Assembly (NCBI GenBank): GCA_025716855.1
Contig: JAIXMQ010000097.1
Location: 1 to 64,000, forward strand
Source: Pilaira anomala
Taxonomy: Eukaryota; Mucoromycota; Mucoromycetes; Mucorales; Mucoraceae
Direction: 5' to 3'
DNA: 64,000 nt
Under the pieces are notes generated by a model, which had not been told where the DNA came from, did no database searches, and was given only the letters and a program-made list of their open reading frames with translations. The position numbers and the translations under genes were made by a program. Positions within the stretch are counted from its first letter, which is position 1; every line of letters starts with the position of its first letter. Of the stretch, positions 20,776 through 32,869 are shown one piece after another.

Positions 20776-22251
20776 TTAGATGGAATGACGAGCAACATCT
20801 TCGGGACCTTTCATTAGACTGATAACTACAGCAGCAGATAAAACACTTAGGAAACGACACCATTGTAAACTAGTGCAAGTTGTATCGTATATGATGTTCA
20901 TGCCTAACTGACACCAAGTAGAAGGGTTAAAGTAGTTTTGTTTATGTTGTTGTCGGAGTTCTTGAATGGTATTTTCGATTTCGGATAAAGGTCTGCAGCA
21001 TAAATCTGGGTTACCAAGTAAAAGGTACATGTCTTCACCAAATCCACCATCGTCACCATTTTCTCCGATACCATCTAAAAAGCTCATGGCTTCATCTAAT
21101 ACATTACGTTGAGGGTAAAGATAAGTATTTCCTCCTATGGTTGTTATTGCTGCTGCTGCTTCTGCTGCTGCTGCTAATGCTTCTGCTGCTTCTGCTGCTG
21201 TTTCTGTTGTTGCTGCTGTTGCTGCTGTTGCTTCTGCTGCTGTTGTAATTTGCTCTTCTAATTGTTGCTGTTGTCGTAATTGATATTGTTGTTGTTGAAT
21301 GAATTCAGTACAAGATAACCAAGATTGAGTTAAATCATTTGTATTTGAATTCTTGAAATAACTATCTGTCATTGGATGACGATAATTAGGTGTAGTAGAT
21401 AATGGGTGACAAGGTAAAGTAATAGGATGATCATAGTGAGAAAGAGAGGAAAGAGAAGAAAGATCGTCCGAAATTAAAGATTCTTCGTCACTATAAAATT
21501 GTTGTTTTTCGATATGTTTTTGATGTCTTTGACGACGTTGACGACGTCTCCAACGTATTTCAGATAAGTTAGTAACAGGTGCAGGTAATTCTTGTTGTTG
21601 TTGTTGTTGTTGTTGTTGCTTATGATATACGCTACCACAAAAGCTTCCTTCTTTAAAACTTCTTTTGCCTGCTAAATCATAAAAGGGTTCACCACGAATA
21701 TGTTCAATATGAGAGATGCCATCGTCGTCCATCAAGACAGATTCTTTTAAAGAATATTGGTCACTCACACTGGTAGCAGTACTATTTGTACCGTTTGTTG
21801 ATCTACCAAAGAAAGAAGACATTAAGGAAAGAGAAGATAATCGAGACATGGTTAAAGCAGTAGGTGAAGAAGGATTAGAATGATCTGATTTGATAGATTG
21901 ATCGTCTTGTTGAGTCACCAAGTCTTCTAAACTTGATTTATGAGTTGCAAGTCTTCTTTCCAATACGTCCATTTGTCTGTTTGTCTTTTCTGAGTCAGGT
22001 TCTTCGTCCTTTTGTTTTTCAAAAATGGTAGCGATCGTATCAATTGTGGTAGTGGTGTCAAGACGTAAAGATTCCAACTGAGTTTGAAGTGATATGACTT
22101 GAGTTAATACATCTTGAAGACCTTGTTCTAATAAACGACGTCTTAAGCGAGTCGTAGCTCGTTGAATTAATTCTTGTCTCAATTGTTGTTCATTGTCGTC
22201 TTCTTGTAAATAATTGTTTGGTTGATCCCAAACTAAGCTTTCTTGACTCAT
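20776..22251 (-). CDS. coiled-coil, polyQ and Ala-rich protein with a C-terminal hydrophobic segment; unknown
   Basis: A single-exon ORF of 491 residues. Residues about 20-110 are predicted helical with heptads (QQLRQELIQRATTRLRRRL, LQTQLESLRL, then ERRLATHKSSLEDLVTQ). The middle has a run of about 10 glutamines from CAA repeats, and a long Ala/Glu/Thr stretch from GCA/GCT repeats at about 21140-21250. The last ~40 residues contain the hydrophobic WCRFLSVLSAAVVISLM, possibly a tail anchor. I do not recognise a family. A tail-anchored coiled-coil tether is one possibility. Real coding status is supported by length, codon phase and the structured N-terminal helix, although the repeats inflate the ORF. 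Confidence 0.65.
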   Translation of the reverse strand: MSQESLVWDQPNNYLQEDDNEQQLRQELIQRATTRLRRRLLEQGLQDVLTQVISLQTQLESLRLDTTTTIDTIATIFEKQKDEEPDSEKTNRQMDVLERRLATHKSSLEDLVTQQDDQSIKSDHSNPSSPTALTMSRLSSLSLMSSFFGRSTNGTNSTATSVSDQYSLKESVLMDDDGISHIEHIRGEPFYDLAGKRSFKEGSFCGSVYHKQQQQQQQQQELPAPVTNLSEIRWRRRQRRQRHQKHIEKQQFYSDEESLISDDLSSLSSLSHYDHPITLPCHPLSTTPNYRHPMTDSYFKNSNTNDLTQSWLSCTEFIQQQQYQLRQQQQLEEQITTAAEATAATAATTETAAEAAEALAAAAEAAAAITTIGGNTYLYPQRNVLDEAMSFLDGIGENGDDGGFGEDMYLLLGNPDLCCRPLSEIENTIQELRQQHKQNYFNPSTWCQLGMNIIYDTTCTSLQWCRFLSVLSAAVVISLMKGPEDVARHSI

Positions 22252-22577
22252 TTCTAAAAAAGAGGGATAATAAGGAAAAGAAGAAGAAAAAAGTAAAGAA
22301 TGATGTTAATAAAAAAAAAAAAAGAGTATTTATATTGAAAATGGGTATCTAATGCCCAGTAATTTCAAATGCAAGGGGGGCATTTTTATATATAAGCTGG
22401 TTTTTTTTAAATATAAAAAGGTATAAAAAAGCCATTCCCCAAAAAAAAAAAAAAAAAAAAAAAAAATCTCACGTACCAAAATGATATAAGAAAAAAAAAA
22501 AAAAAAAAGTTCCGGTCCAAGAAAAACCAAGTAAAAAGATTAAAAAGTTGTATAAAAAAAGAATAAAAAAAGTGAGG

Positions 22578-22618
<41 letters not shown>

Positions 22619-23554
22619 AAAAGAAAAAGAGAGAAAAGAATAAAAAAAAAAAAAAAGGAAAGAAAAGGGATCTTTTTTTTTTTTTTTTTTTTTTTTGTCT
22701 TCAATTGGACCGAGGTCAGCGCATAGTTATAAATATTAATATGTAATGTATGTATGTATGTATGTATGTATGTATGTACACTTCTTTTTAAACAATTTTT
22801 TGTTTACATATAAAGTTTGCATTAAGTTACACTATTTATGTATGTACAATCATCATATCAATAGACCCAATTAAAAGGCCGAGAAATATTGTTGTCCTTT
22901 TTACTACAATTCATAATAAGGAAATTTCATTACAACTCTATCAAACCAATCAATCAAAAAAATAACGTACTTTTACAAAAACACGTTTTTTTTACCCCAC
23001 GTTTTATAGTTATATATATATACTTGTTTATATCACCCCCAACCCCTTTTTCCATTTACTCTATATATTACTCGATCTCTCAACTCACTCTTTTTTTATT
23101 ATACTACTTTAAATATGTGTGATTGATCTGTCATATTACGCCCTTTGATATACTACTAGATGATACATATTTTAATTAATCCTTATTAGACCATCATCCC
23201 CCCCCCCACCCCTTCTTTCTTTCTCTCAATTAGATCCCCCCCCCTTTTTTTTTTTTATTATATAAATATACATATGTACATATATATATATATTCCCCAC
23301 TTTTTTTTTTAAAAAAAAAAAATAAAAGGAATGTTATTTTATCCCCATTAATTGACAACAATTATATAAATTTGGGGATTCAGGAGAGACAACAAAAAAA
23401 AAAAAAAAAAAAGATTTTAAACGTCATGCCATTTTTATTATTATATATAAATCTACTTTTGTGTTGCATTCCTATTAAACAATAGAATATGAGTACACAT
23501 TTAAGTTTTTTTTTTTTTTTTTTGATTGTATCATTGTTATATTTTAGTTATTAC
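22252..23554. other. AT-rich intergenic stretch with microsatellites
   Basis: Upstream of the gene at 22251 and downstream of the acyl-CoA synthetase gene. It holds a GA tract (about 22583-22612, CT on the sense strand of the minus gene), a long T-run (22674-22696), a TATG repeat (about 22748-22779), C-runs (23200-23207, 23236-23244) and a T-run/A-run junction (about 23300-23321). No exon is supported. Confidence 0.6.
22746..22779. repeat. (TATG)n microsatellite
   Basis: About eight tandem copies of TATG in an intergenic position. Confidence 0.9.
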
Positions 23555-25948
23555 TTACATTTCATCCAATTGTTCCTTGTAGTGCTTATTGATTACATTA
23601 CGCTTCAATTTCTGTGCAGCTGTCAAAAGACCCTACATGTAAACAAATAAAAAAAAAAAAAAAAAAAAAGTCGTCATTTAATATATTATTATTATTATTA
23701 TATATATAGCTTAAAAAACATGACTTACGTTTTCAGATGACCATTCCTCATGAGTTAAATAAACATTAGATACAATTTCTGGAGTCTTAAGATTTCCAGA
23801 TTTAGCTTGTTTTTGTAATTCGGACAAAAATGCTTTACGAATCTCTTGATCTTGACATAATTCTTCCATGGATCTACCTTCTTTATTACCACCAGCGAGT
23901 TTCACAAGAGAGTCTTTTGTAGGCATCACAATAGCAACTGGACGAGAACAAAGAGAATCACCATAGACACAAATGTTAGCAACACCTAAAGCCGTCTTAT
24001 AAACCGATTCTAATTTCTCTAATGCGATATATTCACCATTACTAAGCTTTACCAAGTTTTTGATACGATCGATAACAGAGAGTGTACCATCTTCATTCCA
24101 TTCACCTACATCACCTGTACGAAGCCAACCATCTTCTGTAATTGTTTCCTTGGTTAATGCCTCTTGTTTAAAGTATCCTTTAGCAATCGATGATCCACGA
24201 ACATAAATTTCTCCTTGAGGTTTAGGTGTGTTGGTGGATAAATAGTTGGCGTCAGGTACATCGACTAATTTAATTTCACAACATGGCACTGGTCCACCTA
24301 CAGAGCCACAAGTAAAATTTTCTGGTGTCATAATAGCACACATACCAACTAATCATAACAATAAAATATCATTTAGTATATATATATTACCCCAACCAAT
24401 TTAAAACATTAAACTTTACCTGATTCAGTCTATTAATAAAATTACTTGTTAGAGTCATACGGTAAATCATAAAGTGTGTATGCATTTTATATATATAAAA
24501 AAGTAACTTACCATGCCGTAACCTCCCAAGATAGGATTTAAAACAACCGATAAAAACTTTTGTGTATCATAGGCAAGTGGAGCACCACCACATAAACCAA
24601 ATCGAAATCGACCACCGACTTGTTCTTTTACTTTATTGAATACCATGGTATCTAAAAATCCAGTAGGTAAGCCTCTTTCCATTAACCAAGATTTCGTTGC
24701 GAATGCACGATGAAAGATGGCTTGAGCAGCAGGTGATGTCTTGGCTAAATTCGATAAAACACCTTTACGAATCGATTCCCAGACAGCAGGTACACCTGTC
24801 ATCAAAGTCGGTCTAAATTCTTTAATATCTCCTTTACAGTTACGAACTGAAGCATCAGTTAATGTACGGGGTGAACCATAACCTAATGCAATACCCCAAA
24901 AGATCGAAAGGTTCTCAACAAGAAATTCAAGCACATGAGCAAGAGGTAAATAAGCCATAATACAATCTTCACCTTCTGTAATCACATGACCCAAAAGAGT
25001 ATCTACACCAGCAACTAATACAAATAATGATGTGAATATTCAATACTAACAACAAACCTTTTTTTTTTCATCACTTACTAGCCCCGACAAGATTTGAATG
25101 ATTCAAGACTACACCTTTAGGAGCACCTGTACTACCTGAAGTGTACATGATGCAACATAAATCATCGCGTCCAGGCTTATTGGGTTTTTTAGGGTTTGTC
25201 TGACCTGCCAATTTGAGTTGATCTAAAGTATAAATACGATCTCCAATGACATCACGAATTGCCTTCAAGTCTTGTTCCTTTGCTGTTTCACCTGAATAGA
25301 TCACAAGGGGTTTTACAGTACATTGAGGTAAAACACTAGCTAAAGTCTTTAAAAGTTCTGTGTTTGTAAAGATGGCTTCTACTTCAGCTTCATTCATAGA
25401 ATGAAGTAAACCTTCAGGGCCTAAAGTTTCATAAGCAGTAACAATGGCCATATTTTGAGTGAATGCACCATGAGCCATTGACATCCAATCTTGACTGTAA
25501 TTAGTAAAATAATCAGTATACATATAAATAGTATGTCACACGCACTCTATTTTTACCTAGTAGATGCGAAAATTTCAATCTTTGATTTAGGAGATAAACC
25601 ATAATGAATTAAACCGGAACCAATATCATGAACCATACTAGACATTTGGTTATACGTCATATATTCATAAGGAGATAACTGAAAATATTTCCAGGTCTTT
25701 GTTTGTTTTGTTTCAACCCCATCCACGACCTTGACCACTTCTTTGTCTTCAGAAATCATCTTTTCTAACTTACGTTGAGCCATTGCATTCAGATCGCCAC
25801 GTCTTTTTACAGAGTATTGTAATACATCGTACAATGAATGAACACCTTGAGCTGGTGTATCCACTACTTCTTCATCTGCCAAAACTGAACGACGAACAGG
25901 ACCTTCATTCTTTAACATTTCACTTACAATGACCGAAACACTTGACAT
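23555..25948 (-). CDS. FAA1: long-chain fatty acyl-CoA synthetase (Faa1/Faa4-like)
   Basis: Six exons on the minus strand: 25948-25557, 25494-25079, about 25015-24522, 24429-24420, about 24351-23732 and about 23634-23555. They encode about 670 residues. Motifs in order: CCIMYTSGSTGAPKGVVL (AMP-binding P-loop), YLPLAHVLEF, GGYGM-TES (adenylate-binding YGxTE), DGWLRTGDVGEW, VIDRIKNLVKLSNGEYIALE (fatty-acyl signature) and a final AAQKLKRNVINKHYK. The enzyme activates long-chain fatty acids with ATP and CoA for lipid synthesis, beta-oxidation and protein acylation. No peroxisomal PTS1 is present (it ends QLDEM), which fits a cytosolic/ER/lipid-droplet Faa1-type enzyme. The 10-nt fourth exon, which encodes the catalytic Thr-Glu, is remarkable. 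Confidence 0.92.
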
Positions 25949-26193
25949 TTTTTGTTTAGTTTAATATAATAATATATAAAGAAGAAAGAAGAAGAAGAAG
26001 AAGAAAAAAAAAAAAAAAGGTTTATATATATATATATATAACATTTTTATAAATGGTTGTTACTCCGAAGAATCGGAAACCAAAACTCAAATGCTTTCTA
26101 ATTCTTCACATGTCAGAAGTATAGTAGTAGCGTACAAGAAAAGCCCGCGATAACCCTTCTAATTTATTGTAGAATATAACTTTTTTTTATAAT

Positions 26194-27548
26194 TTACATT
26201 ACAAATAAAAATCTCAAATCATCAATTGATAACTTGTCTAAAGCATTTTCCATTTTACCTGTGATAATAAAAAAAAAAAGAGTCAATACATATATATATA
26301 TATATATAAAAATGACCACATTTGAATAAAAATATTTTACCAACTGTACTGTTGACTAAAGCAGTTTTCTTTTCTTGAAGTTGTACAATTCTACTTTCAA
26401 TACTATTCTCAATAATTAATCTCGTAATTCGAATAGGTCGATGTTGTCCAAGTCTATGAATACGATCCATTGCCTAAATAAAAAATTTAATTTAGTTTTT
26501 TTTTTTTAGGTTTCCGATTTGTATCATCTAATCTTCATATATATATTTACTTGTACTAAAAAAGATAAATAAATAAACATGTTAGATTCATGATTTAAAA
26601 TTAATAAGTGTGTGTGTGTGTGTGTGTGTGTGATTCACTTACATTCAGCTGCCTAATTTAAATAATAGGTTCAAATAAAGAAATTTAAATGGTCGGTTAA
26701 ACTATTTCACATGAAATCTTTTTTTTTTTTTAATACTTACTGGGTTCCACCATGGATCACTAAAGAAAATGTTAAAAAAAGATATATAAATAGATACCAA
26801 GATTACTTACCAAATAAAGACTCGACTAGCTTCTGTCAAATTTAAAGCTACACCACCTGCTTTTAAACTGATTAGAAATACTGTGACTGTAGGCTTGGTT
26901 GAGAAGCTAAGAAGAAGAAGAAGAAAAAAAAATTAAGTTAAAAAGTTCACAAGTTTAAAAATAAAATTATAACTTTACTGTTGAATAGCTGCATCTCTTT
27001 GACTTGGAGACATGGTACCATCAAGTCGAATACATTCAAATCCTGCACGAGATAATCGCCAATAAACCAAATCCAAGAAGTTGACAAATTGAGAGAATAC
27101 AATACTATATATATATAAAAAAAAAAATTAGTATTATTATTAAAAAAAAAAAAATGATATGATTTTTATATACCTTTTAATCGTTTTATCTTCACGACGT
27201 AAATTTGAAAGCTCTTCTACAAGTGCTTCAATTTTTGTTGAACTTCTCCATTTATCCATATTGATACGATTGACAATACTCGACTTTGTGTAATTACCGT
27301 TGGATCCCATACCTGAATCAAGAGAAGCTTGCGTTAAATCAACACTGAATTCGGCATAGCAACTAGGACAACGAGGTTTATTTCGAATAGAGTCATCAAA
27401 GCTCTCAAAGTATTGAACGCAGCACTATAAAATGAATTAGATGATGTGTATTTTTTGTATAGTTAGCCTATTGTACCTCTCTACAGAATACATGTTTACA
27501 TAAAGCAGTAATAGGATCCTATTTCAATAAAAATTAAAACACGTACTA

Positions 27549-27581
<33 letters not shown>

Positions 27582-29400
27582 GCGTGTTTACAAACCTCGG
27601 ACAAATCGTTACAAAGCATACAAATCAATTGTTTGTTATCAGTTGATTTTTTTGTAACGAGATCGGGATGATCGGCTAAAAGATACTTGTACATGAATAT
27701 CATAAAATAAATAAATACAAAAAAAAAAAACTTACCGCATTGTCTCATTTTCATTAACAATTCAAAGATATTTGCATAGTTATTCAAGACAGTACCTGCT
27801 TCAACATAAGTAGTAAAAGTACGTGCGACATCCGAGTACAAGGAAGTATAGACATCCTCTTCCTCTTCAGTAAATACATCACGACGTACAATCACTGTAC
27901 GAGGAGGTAAACCAAGGTCATCAGCACATTCAATCTTGGTTCTTCTCAACATGATCTTATCTAACAACAAGCGAAGTTTCTTTAAAGCAATTCTACCATC
28001 ACCAACATAACCATGTATTTGAATAGGCTTCAAAACTTCGTTGTTCCACCAACATACATGACTAGATAATGCGTGTGACAAATGAATTGAGTAACGATCG
28101 TCGTGTAATTATATATATATATATATTCATTTTAGGTGTAATTTACCTCATTGGTGTGTGATGACAAGAATCACATTCCTTCAAGTTTGAGAATTTCCAA
28201 CTCAATTCTTTACATGGACAGCTCTTACAATAATAGTAAGCAAATGGATCTATTTATAAAGCATTTATGTCAGATCAAATAAAATGGAATACATTGTATT
28301 CTTTTATTTACCAGCTCGCATGAAACGAATCAAAGAGTAAAGTTCACCAACACGATTTTGTAATGGAGTACCAGTAAGAGACCACTTGAATCTACCATTC
28401 AAATTAAACTAATAAAAAAAAAAAAAATTGAATATATAAAAAAATATGTATATATGTATATTGTAAGCACTTACGACTGATCTGGCCGTATTACTTGATC
28501 TATCCTTCACGTTATGAGCTTCATCAAGAATAATACGATGCCACTTGATCTTGTGCAACAAAGATTTCTCTTTGACAAGCATGTAATCACCCGTAAGCGA
28601 CTTTCGTTTGACACCACTTTCTTGACGTCGAAAAGCAAACTCAAGAATAGAATCTTAAAAAAAAAAAAAAGAATGAAACTACATATTTAGACATATCAAT
28701 CCAGTACAGAAGCTAATTTTTTTTTTTTCTTACTTACATGTGGTTAAGACAACATCATAGTTTTTCAATTCTGAAATATCTTTTGATCTTGTTGCACCGT
28801 GGTAAACATAAACAGAAAGTGCATTGTTTGTATGTTTCTCAATTTCATTTTTCCATTGAATGATAGCGACCTATAGTTTGTATGTATGTATGTGTGTGTG
28901 TGTGAGTGAGTAGTATGTCATATGAAATATAAATAAGTAGTGTAGACTTTACAGTAGGAGCCACAACGAGGTTAGGTTTCTTTTTATCGCTTAGAAGTAA
29001 AGCAATGGTCTGAATGGTTTTACCCATACCCATCTCATCCTGTATAAAAATTAGTATAATTATTATTATTATTTTTTTTTTACTTTATGACAATATTTAC
29101 AGCTAAAATGCCACCATTAAACTATTTTAATAAAGGTTAATATGTTTTATATATCAAGTAAGTTAAAATAAAACTTACTGAATCCATCGCCTCTTGTTGA
29201 ATCATCCAACCTACACCATATCTTTGGAAAGGTAATAAAGATAAAGACAATTCAGCTGGTTGTTCAATAGGGGTTACAACGGGTGCAGGAATGTTTTCAA
29301 TATTTTTCCAAATGTCTCTTAATTCAGGGTGTTGGATGTTTACTTTTTCTTCAGTTTTCTTGTACTATATAAACAACACGAAAAAAAAACACGTGAGTTA

Positions 29401-29438
<38 letters not shown>

Positions 29439-30054
29439 CGCGATTTAAATACATTACATTTTCTATTCTGGGACGAGGTATAACTAAACGGCGTCTTCTA
29501 CCTCTACGCTCAGGAACAGGATCCGAATCAGAGCTAGAATCAGTGTCAGAACCAGAACTAGAATCAGAGAGAGAACCGATATCAGGAACAACGATATTTT
29601 CAGTATGTTCCTCTTCCGCTTCTTCTTCTGTCATAAGAGGAATTTGAGAAGAAGGAGAAGAACTGGATTCTGCTTCTGAAGGAGGGGATGGATTCAATAA
29701 CTCTCGAGTAAGAAATACAATATCTTGAGTAGACACCTCTTCTTCTTCTTCTTGAGTTAATTCAGTTTGAGAAGACGGTTCTTCCGATTGAATATCAGCT
29801 TGCTCCGTAGTAAAAGAAGAAGAAGAAGAAGTTGCTGCGCAAGTGGATTCAGTCAAAGAACGAGTGGTGGATCGAGTTGAGATAGGTAACTTTCGAGAAC
29901 GCAATTGACGGCCTTCTGGTGCTCTTGTTCTAGAAAAAGAAAGTGCTTCTTGAAAGCCATTGTCTTGATTCTCCATGACTGGAATCTCAACTACCATGTC
30001 GCTTTCTAGCTTTGCTTTTTTAGCAAGTCGGTTTGAAGAACGAGTAGTTACCAT
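26194..30054 (-). CDS. RAD16: SWI2/SNF2 helicase with RING finger, nucleotide-excision repair (Rad16)
   Basis: A heavily interrupted minus-strand gene of about 16-18 exons, roughly 950 residues. The N-terminal ~210 residues are Ser/Glu-rich. The helicase part carries [33 protein letters not shown] (Walker A), VVAPT, ILDEAHN (DEAH box), [19 protein letters not shown] and IMLRRTK. It is followed by a RING of the form C-x2-C...C-x-H-x2-C-x2-C...C-x2-C ([17 protein letters not shown]). The second lobe has [29 protein letters not shown] and [12 protein letters not shown]. The RING inserted between lobes and the ADHPDLV and [10 protein letters not shown] segments match Rad16 closely. With Rad7 it opens chromatin and acts as a ubiquitin ligase in global-genome repair. 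A CT tract lies 70-100 nt upstream of the ATG on the sense strand. Confidence 0.92.
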
Positions 30055-30122
30055 ATTTTAAGAGAGTGAAAAAAAAAAAAAAGAAAAGAAAAGGATGAGC
30101 TTTCTTGTTTATTAAGAGAGAA

Positions 30123-30159
<37 letters not shown>

Positions 30160-30279
30160 AAAGGAGAGGTTCTTAAAATAAAAGAAAAAAAAAATGTGTC
30201 AAATATGATTGACGCACCACTGAATGGCAAGGATCGTACAATTGACGATGATTTGAGTTTAAATGAAATTCTAATTTTT

Positions 30280-31209
30280 TTATTTGGAGATGATCCATTT
30301 ACCAATCAATTCCTTCATTACATTACAAGCTCTCTTTTCATCTTGGTCCCAATAAATGGAGTTATCAGATTCCATTTCTTGTACAACGGAACGAACAATA
30401 TGTCTTGAATTGTTACTGTATTCGATACCATTGACCGTCATTTCCTCAATCAAATTTAACATACCGTATACATCTCTCCAAGTTTCCCAACGTAATGACA
30501 ACATGGCATTATACACATCTGTTGTACAACCAAAAATATAACTTTCAAGACTCTTTGATTTTGCTAATTCAAATATAGTGATAGCTAAATAAGGATCCTT
30601 TTGAGAAGCATGTTCAATTGCTTTTGTAAGTAATTTAGAATAATAACTTGGGTATTTTTCTTGATCCATTTGAGACTTGATACAATTTAATAAATCCAAA
30701 GAAGTTTTGGTTTCAACAATTGTATTGATTTGCTTTAATTCTTCTTCTTTTAATATAATACGATCATCGTGAGAAATATTCTCTTGGTTCCAATTGGTTC
30801 TACTTTCTTCTTCTTCTTCTTCTTCTGATGCTGCAAAGTTCTGTTTAAACTTGTATACTGTTTTACCGTAAATGGGTGCCATTAAACTTCTAGGTAAAGG
30901 TGCCTTCTCTTTATATAATTCTCGGTTATTCACTACTAAATCTAATAACTTTTTTTCGATCACAGATTCGTAATTCTTGGGTTTGACAGATCTTGGCTTT
31001 GGCTTTGATGGGGTCGCACTTGAGTTACGGTCGAATAAAGTATCTAATAATGCTCTAAAATCTCGAGTCTCAGGTACAGTTCGCTTTGATTTTGCTCTAC
31101 CACTCTTATTCATATTCAATCGTTCTGTCTCGGGTATCTCCCAAAATTTTGGTTTATCTGACTCGCTTGTATAAAATCTAGGTAAATTTTTTTTAAACAC
31201 TGTGTTCAT
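30280..31209 (-). CDS. Mtf2-like mitochondrial RNA/translation factor
   Basis: A single-exon protein of 309 residues. The N-terminus (MNTVFKKNLPRFYTSESDKP) is basic and could serve as a mitochondrial presequence. The middle has an acidic run (EEEEEEES). The C-terminal ~150 residues are helical with DPYLAITIFELAKSKSLESY, IFGCTTDVYNAMLSLRWETW and DVYGMLNLIEEMTVNGIEY. That pattern, a PPR-like pair around CTTxVYNxML, resembles the Mtf2 C-terminal domain found in fungal mitochondrial expression factors. The assignment rests on memory of that family pattern, and a general PPR-type protein is the main alternative. It lies head-to-tail with RAD16, 225 nt upstream of it. Confidence 0.6.
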   Translation of the reverse strand: MNTVFKKNLPRFYTSESDKPKFWEIPETERLNMNKSGRAKSKRTVPETRDFRALLDTLFDRNSSATPSKPKPRSVKPKNYESVIEKKLLDLVVNNRELYKEKAPLPRSLMAPIYGKTVYKFKQNFAASEEEEEEESRTNWNQENISHDDRIILKEEELKQINTIVETKTSLDLLNCIKSQMDQEKYPSYYSKLLTKAIEHASQKDPYLAITIFELAKSKSLESYIFGCTTDVYNAMLSLRWETWRDVYGMLNLIEEMTVNGIEYSNNSRHIVRSVVQEMESDNSIYWDQDEKRACNVMKELIGKWIISK

Positions 31210-31455
31210 AAATATAATTTTAGTATGTTATCTTGTCAAAATATTAGAAGAACAAAAAAAAAAAATCTTATATAGTTTATATTTTACCATTTTTTGAAAG
31301 TAACCTTGTACGAGATAACATTTTTATTTTTTAATAATAAAAAAAAAATAGAGAGAGAAGAGAAGGGGTATTTGTTCATTTTTTCTGGGGGACAAGGTTT
31401 ACAGAAGAAAAAAAAAAAAAAAAAAAAAAATTAAGAGTCACGTACAGAAGAAATC

Positions 31456-31766
31456 TTATTTGGTCCCGGACTTTGACTTTGCAGCCAAAAGAGATTGATA
31501 CCGAGAACCTACTAATGCATAAAGTATAGCAGAAGCATCAGGACGTTGTTCTGGATCATAATTTAAGCCTTGTTCGATCAGATCTACCATCATCAAATGT
31601 CTTTTATCTACTGCATCTCTATTTATAGTGACAGTTTGTGTTTTATGATCTGTTGTAAATACTCTAGCACCTGATTTAAAGTCTTTTACTAGTTCCAGCA
31701 TTAACGAAGATGCCAAGAATATATCAACGCTCTTTTTATGTACATTTTTCAGAGAGTTTGATTCTA

Positions 31767-31797
<31 letters not shown>

Positions 31798-32132
31798 TGA
31801 GTTGAGTAAGATGATTTGAGTAAAAAAAAAAAAAAGACAGGTAGTATAGATTGTTTTACCTGGACATTTAATATGCTTCGTACTGATCATCCATGACCTT
31901 TTACGGTTGACAATAGTATCCTTCAAGTTTATACAGGATTCAAAACCATCGAAATCAAGAGTATAATCCACATTCACATTAAAATTATCGAAATTAATAT
32001 CCACTAATCCAATATTTAAACGGTGTGCATCTTCCAAAATATAGAATATCGAAATAAACATTTGTAACAGATAGAATGGCTCAAAATAACAATCTATCAT
32101 AGATATAGAATAAATACAAAATACGTATAAAC

Positions 32133-32165
<33 letters not shown>

Positions 32166-32662
32166 TGTGTGTATACATTACCAGTCCTTCGCTTCGCTTT
32201 TGCATATTGAGCTAATGTACCATGTAGATATAACGGTTTCACTATAAATAAAGCGGGCTCCTTTGGTGGATGTTGAATGAAATCCACAATATCCAATACA
32301 TGTGCTCTAAAGATCCCAATATAATTCGTCACGTATCTGCAAGATTGCATTTCACGATACATACGATAACCATAGTAATATTGTTCTTGATGATAATCAA
32401 TGTCACCAAACGCAATAATGCATCGACAAGTGATATCCATGTTTTTATAGGTACCAATAAACGTTACTTCTCTGCTGTTTAAACCCTTTATATCTTTTAC
32501 TGGTTCAGGGTTAAGTATTAGACTTTGAACGTCAAAACCAGGAACGCCTATTTCTTTCCAGTCTGTAATAAAGGCTTCATCAGACCTATCCTGGTCTATT
32601 GAACTCTATTTATTAATATTTTTATTTTTGTTCATTGACCTCATTTTATTACCTCTCGTCAT
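31456..32662 (-). CDS. protein-kinase-like protein, probably a divergent kinase or pseudokinase
   Basis: Four exons join in frame, the first coding exon being only 10 nt (ATGACGAGAG, 32662-32653). The others are about 32613-32183, 32091-31862 and 31766-31456, for about 340 residues. The middle contains LEDAHRLNIGLVDINFDNFN (catalytic-loop position, with LVD instead of HRD but keeping Asp and Asn) and a DFDGFES resembling the DFG segment. The C-lobe has DIFLASSLMLELVKDFKSG and LIEQGLNYDPEQRPDASAIL, typical of kinase helices F-I (the DP..RP motif). The N-lobe lacks a clear glycine loop. I cannot assign a family or substrate. The first exon and its junction are chosen to keep frame and are the weakest part. 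A GA tract lies in the last intron. Confidence 0.55.
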
Positions 32663-32869
32663 GTATATCTATTTTTTTTTTATTATTATTATTATTTTTT
32701 TGAAAGCAAAAATAAAACCAATATCACTCCGAATGAAATAGAAATAAAGAAAAAAAAACCCCCCACCAGTGTGTGTGTGTGGCTTATTCTATTGATATTT
32801 CTTTTGAAAAATTTGTGTTTACTATTTTTTTTTTTTTTTTCTCTTTAACCCCTTTAGTTCATTTTAATC

